Assembly (NCBI GenBank): GCA_028288025.1
Contig: JAQBOM010000031.1
Span: forward strand, 1-64,000
Length of the DNA stretch: 64,000 nucleotides
Reading direction: 5' to 3'
Origin: Mucilaginibacter sp.
Lineage (GTDB): Bacteria; Bacteroidota; Bacteroidia; Sphingobacteriales; Sphingobacteriaceae
Position 1 is the first letter of the stretch; the number at the start of each line of letters is the position of its first letter. The position numbers were made by a program, and so were the translations under genes. The notes beneath the pieces were generated by a model. That model was not told the DNA's origin. It searched no databases and worked only from the letters and a program-made list of their open reading frames with translations. This document shows positions 1-8,530 of this stretch, one piece after another.

Positions 1-1460
1 GCGGTTTCGAAGGCTTGCGCCTCAATGGTGACGAAGCCTGGATGGACCATAAGTCATCGCATGATTTCTTAGAGTACGAACGTTTGCTTAATCCGGCAAT
101 AGCCGGCAAAAGGCTTATCATATCATGTAGTTATCAATTAGGCAAATGCACAGCAACGGACGTGTTAGATGTTGGCCTGTTGCATGAATCTGTCATCTCA
201 AAACGGAGGGGCAGATGGGAAATACTGGAAACCCCGCAGCTTATAGAAACTAAAGCGCAGCTTAACCTGGAAAGAGAATTGCTAGAAAAACGACTTACTA
301 AGAGCACCAGGGAGTTAAACCGACTAACCGGACATGTAAAAAAGGAACGTTCTGAAAGAAAAAAGGCAATACTCTCATTACGTAAATCCCAATTACATCT
401 GAAAACAATAGTAGATACCACCGATATCGCATTTGTATTGTTCGATAGTGATTCGCATGTACTTTTGTTTAATCCAATAGCAAGTTATTGGTCAACCTTG
501 TCCTTCGGCGTTCCTTTGAAGAACGATATCTATTTTCCGGACTTGTTGAATGAAAAGGGAAAGAGCACCTACAGTGAAATGATGAATGCTGTATTGTCTG
601 GGCAGTCGTTAAACTATGAAACCAGCTATCAGGACCATGGCGATTCCCCGGAATGGTACCAGGTGAGCATTCACCCTGTAATGGATGACGATGGAAACGT
701 TATTGGAGTAAGTTGCGCTGCAAGCAATATTACGCAGGATAAACTAGCTGAATCGGATCACAAACGTTTAAGCGGACAACTGGTGCAGCGCAATAACGAC
801 CTGGAAAAATTTGGTTCTATTCTATCGCACGACCTGCGGGCGCCATTGGCCAACATGCTTGGATTGGCCAGGATACTTAAAGACGAAAGTGTCCCGGAAT
901 CAGAAAAATCCGAACTGGAAGGCTTTTTATTTCAAAGCATCGAAAAGCTGAATGACGTCGTTCATGATTTGAACCGCGTTTTAGAACTGGATAAAACCCC
1001 GAGTCTAAAAAAAGAGAAGATCGACCTGGAAGAACTGATCAATGACGTGTCCGCCCAGTTTAAACCGATCATTAAACAGAATGCTATTCGGATAGTCACA
1101 GATTTCAGCCGTGCAAATAATATCAATTCGGTTCGGGGTTATCTGTATAATATTTTTTACAACCTCATTTCCAATAGTGTAATATTCGGTCAGCAAGGGA
1201 AGCCGCCGGTGATTGAGATCACTTCTGAAAGAGAAAAAGATAAACTCATAATTTATTTCAAAAGCGTTGGAAAGGCAAATTACCGGAAAGGTGACAAAAC
1301 GGAACATGGACATTACAAAGAGATAAATGTGTCCGATAAAAGTAATGGCATTGTGTTGTACAGTGTAAAAAATAAGATCGAGATACTGGGCGGATCGATA
1401 AGTGTTCGCACGCTACCCGGAAAGGACAAGGAGTTTCGAATGGAACTGCCGTTTGAATAA
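1..1460 (+). CDS. MEDS-PAS sensor histidine kinase (5' end missing)
   Basis: The frame is open from the first bases (GFEGLRLNGDEAW precedes and spans the first possible start), so the gene begins upstream. The N-terminal part looks like the end of a MEDS (DcmR-type sensory) domain. Then come a coiled coil (about nt 240-400), a PAS domain (about nt 400-740) and a HisKA segment with FGSILSHDLRAPLANM, whose phospho-accepting His is at nt 828-830. The HATPase part has an N box (YNLISNSV) and a GIVLYSVKNKIEILGG lid/G2 region. The usual DxGxG of the G1 box is not visible; KSVGKANYRKGD stands there instead, so ATP binding may be weak or lost. It is probably a cytoplasmic sensor kinase, with no membrane segment in the visible part. 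Ligand and partner regulator are unknown. Confidence 0.85.
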   Translation, partial: GFEGLRLNGDEAWMDHKSSHDFLEYERLLNPAIAGKRLIISCSYQLGKCTATDVLDVGLLHESVISKRRGRWEILETPQLIETKAQLNLERELLEKRLTKSTRELNRLTGHVKKERSERKKAILSLRKSQLHLKTIVDTTDIAFVLFDSDSHVLLFNPIASYWSTLSFGVPLKNDIYFPDLLNEKGKSTYSEMMNAVLSGQSLNYETSYQDHGDSPEWYQVSIHPVMDDDGNVIGVSCAASNITQDKLAESDHKRLSGQLVQRNNDLEKFGSILSHDLRAPLANMLGLARILKDESVPESEKSELEGFLFQSIEKLNDVVHDLNRVLELDKTPSLKKEKIDLEELINDVSAQFKPIIKQNAIRIVTDFSRANNINSVRGYLYNIFYNLISNSVIFGQQGKPPVIEITSEREKDKLIIYFKSVGKANYRKGDKTEHGHYKEINVSDKSNGIVLYSVKNKIEILGGSISVRTLPGKDKEFRMELPFE

Positions 1461-1670
1461 GGAAAAGGGTCTGTCCTCGCAGGCTCTCTTAAAAAAACAC
1501 TGCCGGGACTGGTAAAACATTAATGCGCTTATTACCTGCATATTACAGGTGTTTATTTGAAGTGTATCAGGTGTATCACCCGTATCTATGTATCAGTGAT
1601 ACAGTATTAAATATGCCAAATAAAGCGGTAATTTTTCATTGTCCGTGGCTCCTGTTTAAACCCGGTTTTT

Positions 1671-1705
1671 TTGTACCCGAAAAAAGCAATATTATTTTAC
1701 CTTTG
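1671..1705 (+). promoter_or_regulatory. Bacteroidota-type promoter upstream of tRNA-Ser
   Basis: TACCTTTG at 1698-1705 matches the TAnnTTTG -7 element exactly, and a TTG at 1671-1673 sits 24 nt upstream. It is the only strong promoter-like match before the tRNA, about 100 bp away, so the primary transcript would carry the 1724-1778 hairpin as a 5' leader. That tRNA-Ser is the target is inferred. Confidence 0.5.
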
Positions 1706-1723
1706 CGTTCCTGTTAAACCGCC

Positions 1724-1778
1724 GTCATTGCAAAGCGTAAACGAGCGACGAGGTTGCCGCGCTATCGCTCGCAATGAC
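1724..1778. repeat. GTCATTGC-type inverted repeat
   Basis: Arms 1724-1737 (GTCATTGCAAAGCG) and 1766-1778 (CGCTCGCAATGAC) pair with one or two mismatches around a 28-nt loop. A shorter relative using the same GTCATTGC word lies after the DNA ligase gene (28289-28329). It lies between the putative promoter and the tRNA. The rest of the gap 1461-1806 holds no gene; 1530-1610 has scattered GTATCAGGTG/GATACAG words. Confidence 0.7.
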
Positions 1779-1806
1779 ATGTTGGATACATATGACAGTT
1801 ATACCA

Positions 1807-1894
1807 GGAGAGGTGTCTGAGTGGTCGAAAGAGCACGCCTGGAAAGTGTGTATACTTCAAAAGGGTATCGAGGGTTCGAATCCCTCCCTCTCCG
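1807..1894 (+). tRNA. tRNA-Ser (anticodon GGA)
   Basis: An 88-nt class II tRNA. Acceptor stem GGAGAGG (1807-1813) pairs with CCTCTCC (1887-1893), with G1894 as discriminator; CCA is not encoded. The anticodon stem CACGC/GTGTG encloses loop CTGGAAA with GGA at 1841-1843. A long variable arm (ATAC/GTAT) is typical of serine tRNAs. The T arm is GAGGG-TTCGAAT-CCCTC. It reads TCC and TCT codons. A likely intrinsic terminator follows at 1909-1932. Confidence 0.97.
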
Positions 1895-1895
1895 C

Positions 1896-2019
1896 AAATC
1901 AATTAAGTGCCTGGCGTAGCCGGGCATTTTTATTTTATGGCGTTGCCAAACAAGGTTTGTGCATAAGCCATAAAATAAAAATGACCAGTGAGCGATAGCG
2001 AACAGGCACTAATTGATTT
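1896..2019. repeat. 124-bp imperfect palindrome after tRNA-Ser
   Basis: Outer arms 1896-1913 and 2003-2019 are reverse complements apart from one extra A. Inner arms 1925-1941 and 1967-1983 match over 17 of 17 bases (CATTTTTATTTTATGGC). A short CAAAC/GTTTG hairpin sits at the centre. The left half contains the tRNA terminator, so the right half looks like an inverted copy of it. No gene is present. Confidence 0.75.
1909..1932 (+). terminator. intrinsic terminator of tRNA-Ser
   Basis: Stem GCCTGGC (1909-1915), loop GTA, stem GCCGGGC (1919-1925), then ATTTTTATTTT. It lies 15 nt past the tRNA end, and its T-rich tail forms part of the larger inverted repeat 1896-2019. Confidence 0.8.
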
Positions 2020-2049
2020 AAGCCTCCCCCAAAAGGGATCAATGAAATT

Positions 2050-2066
2050 AATCCCTCCCTCTCCGC
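2050..2066 (+). repeat. 17-bp copy of the tRNA-Ser 3' end
   Basis: AATCCCTCCCTCTCCGC at 2050-2066 is identical to 1879-1895 (T-arm 3' half, acceptor 3' strand and the base after the discriminator). It could be an attachment-site duplicate or a scrap of a lost second tRNA-Ser. No integrase lies in the 155 bp between the copies. Confidence 0.7.
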
Positions 2067-2113
2067 CTTCGCCCGCCGAAGCGGGCTACGGCGGGCACAG
2101 TCCGCGAAGGAGG
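2063..2113. repeat. nested GC-rich stem-loop element
   Basis: An inner stem GCCCGCCG (2071-2078)/CGGCGGGC (2089-2096) lies within an outer stem CCGCCTTCG (2063-2071)/CGAAGGAGG (2105-2113). It looks like a dispersed intergenic element. The rest of the gap 1895-2338 contains only the palindrome, the 17-bp copy and the terminator at 2145-2187. Confidence 0.55.
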
Positions 2114-2144
2114 TCATCGGTCGTGAACCGATATTTATTACTTG

Positions 2145-2187
2145 CAAATGCTGCCCGACTATCGTCAGGTGGCATTTGTTGTTTTTT
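2145..2187 (+). terminator. likely intrinsic terminator
   Basis: CAAATGCTGCCCGAC (2145-2159) pairs at 12 of 15 positions with GTCAGGTGGCATTTG, followed by TTGTTTTTTC. It could be a second stop for tRNA-Ser transcription before the gene at 2339. Confidence 0.55.
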
Positions 2188-2338
2188 CACGAGGTGGTAA
2201 TGAAAATCGCAGCGAATAACGACCAGTTTCCGCCTGTAAACCAAAACATTAACACTTCTTAACAAAACATTAACAAAATATTCTGTAACGCATGCCCATT
2301 TTTGCCTGTCCTATAACCTATACCATACCACGATTAAA

Positions 2339-4804
2339 ATGAAGCCTCGTTACCTGCCGTTCCTATTTGTATTGTTGACCAATGCCTGGATAACCAATAG
2401 TGCGTTTTCCCAGCAAACAGCAAAAAAAATTGTTGCGATAAAAATCGCCAAGCCGCCCAAGATCGATGGTGTGCTGGATGACGAGGTTTGGAAGAATGCA
2501 CCTATTGCAACAGATTTTGTGGAGCTTAACCCGGTGGCCGGAAGGCATGAAAAGAAGGAGGAACGAACTGAAGTAAAGATCGTTTATGATAATTCAGCAA
2601 TTTACGTGGCGGCCAGGATGTACGAAACCTCACCCGATAAAATTGCCCAGGAACTGACCACCCGTGACAATGTCGCCAATGACGATTTTATCGGGTTTAT
2701 AGTGGATACATATCACGACGGCATAAACGGGACGGGATTTTATGTGACAGCTGCAGGTGTGCAGTTCGACGCCAAGTATGCGCCAAATCCGAATGGCAAT
2801 AACGAAGACCCCAATTGGAACGCGGTATGGCAGAGCAAGGTAAAAATTGATAAGGACGGCTGGACGGCAGAATTCAGAATACCTTATTCGGCGCTGCGTT
2901 TTTCAAAGAAAGATATTCAGCTTTGGGGATTGAACATGATCCGCCGCAGACAAGTTGAGCAGAAACAGTTGTTCTGGAACGAGATTGACCCCAAGAAAAA
3001 TGGTTTCATCAACCAGGAAGGCGACCTGGTGGGTATAGAAAAGATTGTACCGCCGGTGAGGCTGGCATTTTATCCTTATCTCTCAACTTATGTTAATCAC
3101 TACCCTTATAATACGCCCGGCGTAAAAAACACAACCAATTCATTTAACGGGGGAATGGATGTGAAGTATGGCATTAATCAAAGCTTTACGCTGGACATGA
3201 CCCTGATCCCCGATTTTGGGCAGGTGCAATCGGATAACAAAATACTGAACCTTACCCCTTTCGAGGTTAAATACAATGAGAACCGACCTTTTTTTACCGA
3301 GGGGACCGAGTTGTTTAATAAAGGCAATTTATTTTATTCGAGGCGTGTAGGCGGCGCCCCGTTAAACTATTCGGCGGTGCAGGCCAACCTGAAGCCTGGT
3401 GAATCTATTGTGAGCAATCCGACCGAAACAAAGCTGATCAATGCCACCAAAGTATCCGGCAGGCTGGCAAACGGCCTTGGGATAGGTTTTTTTAATGCGG
3501 TTACCAATGCCGCCTACGCCACGATACAGGATAGCACGGGCCGCACACGCTCATTCCGGACACAGTCGCTAACCAACTACAATATCCTGGTACTGGATCA
3601 AAATCTTAAATATAATTCATCCGTTACACTCATCAATACCAGTGTTGACCGCTTCGGTAAAGATTATTCGGCCGATGTGGGCGGCTTTGTTTTCAATCTC
3701 AATAACAAAAGCAACACGTATAACTTTAACGGTTATGGCATGATGAGCAATTTGTTTTACCCGGATAAAAAGGCCAGCACAGGCTTTAGCTACGAAGCGG
3801 CCGGTGGGCGCTCGTCGGGCAGCTTTACATGGTTTTTGGTGGAGGACCTGGTGGATGACCGGTACAACCCGAATGACCTGGGCATTTTGTTCAACAATAA
3901 TTATTTTGATCATAACATTAACCTGCAATATGCCAATTACAAGCCTAAAAAATTTTTTACGCAATGGGGTATGTTTTCAAACACCTATTATTCGCGCAGG
4001 TACAGGCCATCGGCCTATCAATACCTGAATGAGAACCTGGGCGCTTATTTCAGCCTTAAAAATTTCTGGCAGGTAAACCTAAATTTCGGCCACCAGCAGC
4101 AGGGAAACGACTTTTATGAACCGCGTACGGCGGGCAGGGTTTACCAGGCGCCTGCCGGTAATATGATGGGTTTTAATATCAATACCAACCGGGCAAAAAG
4201 GCTGCACGGCGGATTGTTTTTCCGGTACCGCCGGTTTGACCGCCTGAACGGTTACGGCTTCGACATCGAACCGAATTTCATCATGCGCATCAGTAACAAG
4301 TTTTCGTTTGGCGAGGACGTAACCTATACACCCCGGATCAATAATATCGGCTTCTCGACAAAGGATACCGTCAGCGGAAATCCTATTTTCGCCCTGCGAA
4401 ATGTGCAAACGGTTGAAAACATCTTTAATTTAAAATACACCTTTAACAATGTGATGGGGCTGACGTTACGGTTGAGGCACTACTGGTCGGAACTGAACAA
4501 CCACCGCTATTTCGACCTGGCGCAGAATGGCGCGCTTACGGACCTGACCTCCGTGAATTTTAAACACGATAACGATCAAAACTATAACGCCTGGAACATT
4601 GATATGATTTACCTGTGGGAGTTTTCGCCGGGGAGTCAAATCAGTATCGCCTGGAAAAACTCCTCGTTAACCAATAACAGCAACGCTACCCAAACCTATT
4701 TCCACAACCTGCGCAATACCCTTTACGAGCCGCAAAACAACAACTTTTCCTTAAAGGTGTTATATTATATCGACTACCAGAATTTGAGGAAGAAAAAAGC
4801 TTAA
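2339..4804 (+). CDS. DUF5916 protein: CBM9-like domain plus outer-membrane barrel
   Basis: 821 residues. A signal peptide (MKPRYLPFLFVLLTNAW...AFSQQ) leads into a carbohydrate-binding family 9-like domain (about 30-240), recognisable from PKIDGVLDDEVWKNA near its start and DGWTAEFRIPYSALRF near its end. The rest (about 240-821) is rich in aromatic, alternating strands with short turns and NN-rich loops, as in an outer-membrane beta-barrel, matching the DUF5916 family. Such proteins are common in Bacteroidota, probably in glycan handling or metal/peptide response, but their activity is not established. The ATG at 2339 directly precedes the signal peptide. It is monocistronic; the downstream cupin has its own promoter. 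Confidence 0.85.
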   Translation: MKPRYLPFLFVLLTNAWITNSAFSQQTAKKIVAIKIAKPPKIDGVLDDEVWKNAPIATDFVELNPVAGRHEKKEERTEVKIVYDNSAIYVAARMYETSPDKIAQELTTRDNVANDDFIGFIVDTYHDGINGTGFYVTAAGVQFDAKYAPNPNGNNEDPNWNAVWQSKVKIDKDGWTAEFRIPYSALRFSKKDIQLWGLNMIRRRQVEQKQLFWNEIDPKKNGFINQEGDLVGIEKIVPPVRLAFYPYLSTYVNHYPYNTPGVKNTTNSFNGGMDVKYGINQSFTLDMTLIPDFGQVQSDNKILNLTPFEVKYNENRPFFTEGTELFNKGNLFYSRRVGGAPLNYSAVQANLKPGESIVSNPTETKLINATKVSGRLANGLGIGFFNAVTNAAYATIQDSTGRTRSFRTQSLTNYNILVLDQNLKYNSSVTLINTSVDRFGKDYSADVGGFVFNLNNKSNTYNFNGYGMMSNLFYPDKKASTGFSYEAAGGRSSGSFTWFLVEDLVDDRYNPNDLGILFNNNYFDHNINLQYANYKPKKFFTQWGMFSNTYYSRRYRPSAYQYLNENLGAYFSLKNFWQVNLNFGHQQQGNDFYEPRTAGRVYQAPAGNMMGFNINTNRAKRLHGGLFFRYRRFDRLNGYGFDIEPNFIMRISNKFSFGEDVTYTPRINNIGFSTKDTVSGNPIFALRNVQTVENIFNLKYTFNNVMGLTLRLRHYWSELNNHRYFDLAQNGALTDLTSVNFKHDNDQNYNAWNIDMIYLWEFSPGSQISIAWKNSSLTNNSNATQTYFHNLRNTLYEPQNNNFSLKVLYYIDYQNLRKKKA

Positions 4805-4960
4805 AAAAACACAACCACCGATGGACCACCTAAATCTTTTTTCCTGATTTCTAAAAGCCGCATCCTGGCCTTTGCGCAGCATGCCCGCACCAGGCCATAA
4901 CGTGGTGGACACTGAACGCCGAATGCCGGGCTTCGAAATTTTTACTTTTTTATTTGATAA

Positions 4961-4994
4961 TTGTTATCAGCCGGTAGTTATACAGGTACCTTTG
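4961..4994 (+). promoter_or_regulatory. promoter of the first cupin gene
   Basis: TACCTTTG at 4987-4994 is a perfect TAnnTTTG box with TTG at 4961-4963, 23 nt upstream. It lies 24 bp before the ATG at 5019, which rules against translation from the longer in-frame start at 4872. Confidence 0.65.
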
Positions 4995-5018
4995 TGTCAC
5001 ATCAATAAAATAACTATT

Positions 5019-5429
5019 ATGGACACATCAGCAAACGCCATCTTTCCGAAAGGCGCCAGCGCGCCGGCCGACTATTTCACTGGCACAGCATGGGTAAACA
5101 CACTGGTGCCTAACGACGCCATTTTGCACTCGGTTATTGCCAATGTTATTTTTGAACCGGGAGCCCGCAACAACTGGCATACCCACCCGGGCGGCCAACT
5201 TCTGATTGTTACGGACGGCACTGGTTACTACCAGGAAAAAGGCAAACCGGCACAATTGATAAAAAAGGGAGATTTGATCTCCATCCTCCCCGATGTAGTG
5301 CACTGGCACGGCGCATCACACGACAGTGAACTTACGCATATTGCTATTAATCCCAACACAAAAAATGGCGCGTCGGTATGGTTAGACCGGGTGACCAATG
5401 AAGAGTATAACAGCGCCAGAAAGGGCTAA
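5019..5429 (+). CDS. small cupin-domain protein
   Basis: 136 residues with a single cupin_2 barrel. Metal ligands are visible in FEPGARNNWHTHPGGQ (two His plus a downstream Gln in the usual Glu place) and in PDVVHWHGA (His of motif 2). The frame continues upstream to 4872, but the promoter at 4987 and the family's usual length favour ATG 5019. Close homologues are annotated as cupin or carboxymuconolactone-decarboxylase-associated proteins; the substrate is unknown. It is a clear paralogue of the cupin at 7480, sharing FEPGAR, WHTHP, HWHGA, DVVxxxP and VTNE near the end. The gap to 5592 holds CAAGA-type words and a TATCGAACACTCATATTCG fragment. Confidence 0.85.
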   Translation: MDTSANAIFPKGASAPADYFTGTAWVNTLVPNDAILHSVIANVIFEPGARNNWHTHPGGQLLIVTDGTGYYQEKGKPAQLIKKGDLISILPDVVHWHGASHDSELTHIAINPNTKNGASVWLDRVTNEEYNSARKG

Positions 5430-5591
5430 GAAGCAAAGGCAAACATCAAGAGGCAAGACAGAAGTTTGGAAGTTAATATCGAACACTCATATTCGCGCAT
5501 CTATTTCATTGCGGGCAATAGCGCGGCGATCTCATCCACTCCGGCTCTTGTTTACCCTGTTTATTGATGATTAGATTTCTGTAATGTTGTT

Positions 5592-6488
5592 TCAGTTTAA
5601 CATGCGATATTCATTTGGCGTTTGACCAACCTTTTGCTTAAATAGCCGGACAAAATGCTGCGGGTATTTGAAACCCAACTCATAAGCGATCTGGCTAACG
5701 GTTTTACTCGTATCAAATATCCTTTCTTTACCCATATCAATCAGTGCGGATTGTATATACTCCTGGGCGGTTTTGCCTGTTTCCTTTTTTACCAGGTCGC
5801 CAAAATAATTTGGAGACAGGTTTAGTTCATCAGCACAGTAAGCGACAGAAGGCAATCCAATTGTTTGCGGTTTTTCAGATTGAAAATAGTTATTCAGCAG
5901 GTTTTCAAACCGCTCCAAAATACCGGTGTGCACATTATCGCGGGTGATGAACTGCCGGTCGTAAAACCGGACGCAATAGTTAAGGAACAATTCTATATTT
6001 GATACAATAAGTTTTTTGCTGTGCTTATCGATGGCATGCTCAAGCTCGTAATCTATTTTTGAAAAACAATCCAAAACGATAGCCCGCTCCTGATCCGACA
6101 GGTGAAGCGCTTCGTTTGACTGGTAGCCGAAAAAGGAGTAATCCTGTATATGCCGGCCAAGCGCGGTGCCGTGTACCAGGTCGGGATGAAAAATAAGTCC
6201 GTACCCTTTCGGCTGAAAGACCACGCCTTTACTATCGACGCCTGCTACCTGTCCGGGCGCAATAAAAACCAACGTCCCTTCCTGGTAATCGTACGTGTTT
6301 CGTCCATACACCAGGTCGCCACATACTACATCTTTCAAAAATACCGTGTAAAAGCCAAAATACATGCGGGAGCCCGCTCTCGGGGCTGCCTTCGAGAAAT
6401 CAACCACGCTTACCAGGGGGTGCCTGGTCACGTTATTGTTAAATGCGTTGTACTCGCTTATCGTGTTGAATCTTACCAACTGTTCCAT
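5592..6488 (-). CDS. AraC-family transcriptional regulator
   Basis: 298 residues. An N-terminal cupin-like sensing domain (about 20-170) is followed by two helix-turn-helix units of the AraC type near the C-terminus: SVAYCADELNLSPNYFGDLVKKETG and TVSQIAYELGFKYPQHFVRLFKQKVGQTPNEYR (quoted in part, residues about 215-297). It faces the acetyltransferase at 6735 (246-bp gap) and is convergent with the first cupin. In this arrangement it may control the acetyltransferase, cupin and SDR genes to its right; that is inferred from position only. Confidence 0.9.
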   Translation of the reverse strand: MEQLVRFNTISEYNAFNNNVTRHPLVSVVDFSKAAPRAGSRMYFGFYTVFLKDVVCGDLVYGRNTYDYQEGTLVFIAPGQVAGVDSKGVVFQPKGYGLIFHPDLVHGTALGRHIQDYSFFGYQSNEALHLSDQERAIVLDCFSKIDYELEHAIDKHSKKLIVSNIELFLNYCVRFYDRQFITRDNVHTGILERFENLLNNYFQSEKPQTIGLPSVAYCADELNLSPNYFGDLVKKETGKTAQEYIQSALIDMGKERIFDTSKTVSQIAYELGFKYPQHFVRLFKQKVGQTPNEYRMLN

Positions 6489-6734
6489 ATCCGTTATTTT
6501 ATTACTTCAAAGTTATCACTTTATTCATCTCCGGCTTGTTAACTTTCTCCTAATCAGTAATAATGGTATATATATCCGTAATCTGTATAATGCCCGGGCG
6601 AATAAAAGGATCGACCTTTGGATTGTTAAAACGGAAATATGAAAAACCAAGATCTGGCTTGACCATCGCCACAGTATTTCTTAATGGGGCACGTAACTGA
6701 TGAACAGTGTAAATTTTAACAAAAATTCAGCACA

Positions 6735-7319
6735 ATGAAGAATATTTTCGACAGATTGAAAGGCGGTGAGCTCGTACCGCTGGATGACCCGGAATTTTTA
6801 AAAGTGGATGAGGTGGTAACCTGTACGCTGGCTTTAATGCCTGCGCTCAATGCTGCAGCCAGCGTGGATAAAATACGGGAAAAGCTGAGCGAGATCATTG
6901 GTACAGATATCGACAGGAGCAATACCATATTCGCACCGTTTTACACGAATTTCGGCCGCTTTATCAGTATCGGCAAACACGTATTTATCAACCACGCCTG
7001 TTCTTTTTTGGATATGGGCGGCATTACGCTTGAGGATCATGTGCTGATTGGCCCAAGGGTAAATCTCGTGACTGAAAATCACCCTCTTAACCCGGTTACC
7101 AGGCGGGGGATGATATGCAAGCCTATTGTTATTAAACGCAATGCCTGGATCGGCGCTGCAGCTACTGTACTACCCGGTGTAACCATTGGCGAAAACGCGG
7201 TCGTTGCAGCAGGCGCGGTAGTGAGTAAGGATGTGCCTGCCAATACTATTGTTGCCGGGGTTCCCGCGAAAGTTATACGGTCAATTAACGAGGTCGGCAA
7301 TCAAGAAACCTATGGTTGA
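6735..7319 (+). CDS. sugar O-acetyltransferase (maltose acetyltransferase-like)
   Basis: 194 residues. A short N-terminal MAC-type region (FDRLKGGELVPLDDPEF) precedes a left-handed beta helix of hexapeptide repeats (about 60-185; for example ITLEDHVLIGP and AWIGAAATVLPGVTIGENAVVAAGAVVSKDV in part). The catalytic His is probably in VTENHPL. It would transfer acetyl from acetyl-CoA to a sugar or similar acceptor in the cytoplasm. The length and the closing VVAGVPAKVIR match the NodL/LacA/Maa family. The exact acceptor cannot be read from sequence. A downstream 160-bp gap carries CAAGA repeats. Confidence 0.9.
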   Translation: MKNIFDRLKGGELVPLDDPEFLKVDEVVTCTLALMPALNAAASVDKIREKLSEIIGTDIDRSNTIFAPFYTNFGRFISIGKHVFINHACSFLDMGGITLEDHVLIGPRVNLVTENHPLNPVTRRGMICKPIVIKRNAWIGAAATVLPGVTIGENAVVAAGAVVSKDVPANTIVAGVPAKVIRSINEVGNQETYG

Positions 7320-7427
7320 TAATAGTTATCATCCACACAAAATGTATAAGTGGCGTGTTAAAACGGAAAGCTTACAGTAATGACATTGTGCTTATGCACG
7401 CATTTCGATGTTGGATATTCAAAATAA

Positions 7428-7468
7428 GCAGAAGCAAGAAATCAAGAGACAAGAAACAAGAAAGATAT
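7428..7468 (+). repeat. CAAGA-word repeat tract
   Basis: A purine-only run built from variants of AGAAGCAAGAAATCAAGAGA. Tracts with the same vocabulary lie at 5432-5465 and 7876-7972; reverse-complement forms lie at 30120-30156 and 43591-43690. They are not tandem copies of one unit; word order varies. Confidence 0.65.
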
Positions 7469-7479
7469 AAAAGATAATC

Positions 7480-7872
7480 ATGGAAATAAAACGAATAGGC
7501 TCACGGCCTTCGGGGAAAGGCCCGGCAGCATATTTTACAGGACAGGTGCGCATCGATCCACTTAACGAAGCGCCTGAGCCGGCCCGTGTGGCGATGGCGC
7601 TGGTGACGTTTGAACCGGGGGCACGCACGGCCTGGCACACCCACCCGTTTGGGCAGACCTTAGTTGTTACTGCCGGCACAGGCTGGGTACGGCGCGAAGG
7701 CGGAGCAAAAGAAGAAATCCATCCCGGCGACGTGGTATATTTTGAGCCGAATGAAAAGCACTGGCACGGGGCCACGGCTACTACCGCCATGAGTCATATT
7801 GCCGTGCAGGAGAAGCTTAACGGTTCGCCGGTGGACTGGATGGAACACGTGACGAATGAGGATTATTTGTAA
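7480..7872 (+). CDS. cupin-domain protein, paralogue of 5019-5429
   Basis: 130 residues, one cupin_2 barrel. FEPGARTAWHTHPFGQ and NEKHWHGAT carry the metal-binding His residues. It belongs to the small cupin group that includes bacterial (R)-hydroxynitrile-lyase-like proteins, often encoded beside SDR enzymes as here; activity not assigned. The ATG at 7480 follows an A-rich leader just after the CAAGA tract. The downstream SDR starts 85 bp later. Confidence 0.88.
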   Translation: MEIKRIGSRPSGKGPAAYFTGQVRIDPLNEAPEPARVAMALVTFEPGARTAWHTHPFGQTLVVTAGTGWVRREGGAKEEIHPGDVVYFEPNEKHWHGATATTAMSHIAVQEKLNGSPVDWMEHVTNEDYL

Positions 7873-7957
7873 AGAGAGAACCTGGAGCCAAGAATCAAAC
7901 GCCAGGATAGAGAGAAGCAAGACGGATAGGAAGATACAAGAATTAACGAATCAAGAC

Positions 7958-8530
7958 ATGAAACAAGAAGCATATATAGGAAATAGTAAAGTCTGGCTGA
8001 TTACCGGCGCCGGGCGTGGAATGGGTGTTGACATTGCAAAAGCTGCACTTAGCGCCGGGCATAAGGTGGTAGCAACGGGCCGCGATACCGAAAAAGTGGC
8101 ACAGGCGGTTGGAGAATCTGCCGACCTGCTGGTGGTGAAACTGGACATTACCAGCGCAGCCGATGCGCAATCAGCGGTTGCGGCGGCTATGAGTCGGTTT
8201 GGCAGGATAGATGTGCTGGTAAATAATGCAGCAAATTTTTATGCAGGTTATTTTGAGGAGCTTTCGCCCGAGCAGATGGAGCAGCAGCTATCGGTAAGCC
8301 TTTTAGGCCCGATGAGCGTAACTCGTGAAGTATTGCCTGTGATGCGCAGCCAGCGCTCGGGCCATATTATTACCATCTCGTCAACTGCAGGCCTCATCGG
8401 TTTCGAGTTTGGTACGGCGTATGCCGCGTCGAAGTTCGGCCTTGAAGGCTGGATGGAATCGCTGCAAGTCGAGGTTGAGCCTTTTGGCATCCACACCACG
8501 ATTCGAAGCGCGCGAACTCGCTACGGGTAA
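7958..8530 (+). pseudogene. SDR oxidoreductase, 5' part of an out-of-frame chimera
   Basis: About 180 residues of a classical short-chain dehydrogenase: TGAGRGMG nucleotide-binding loop, NNAANFYAG, ITISSTAG with the catalytic Ser, YAASK with Tyr and Lys. The homology stops after PFGIHTTI at about 8500; an SDR of this type would continue with a VNPG segment and 70-90 more residues. Instead the frame reads nine unrelated residues to a TAA at 8528-8530. From 8500 on, a different frame encodes the C-terminal part of another SDR. The frame is also open back to 7856, but that stretch is CAAGA repeat; ATG 7958 itself lies inside the repeat. Substrate loop and C-terminus are lost, so it is probably inactive. 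Confidence 0.85.

Noticed and set aside
1523..1717. 64-codon frame before tRNA-Ser
   Set aside because: Runs through repeat words and the promoter box; no ribosome site and no recognisable protein.
4872..5018. N-terminal extension of the first cupin
   Set aside because: A perfect promoter box lies inside it, and the family starts at about the ATG at 5019.
5430..5591. Small gene in the gap between cupin and AraC
   Set aside because: Only repeat words and no frame with a ribosome site or conserved residues.
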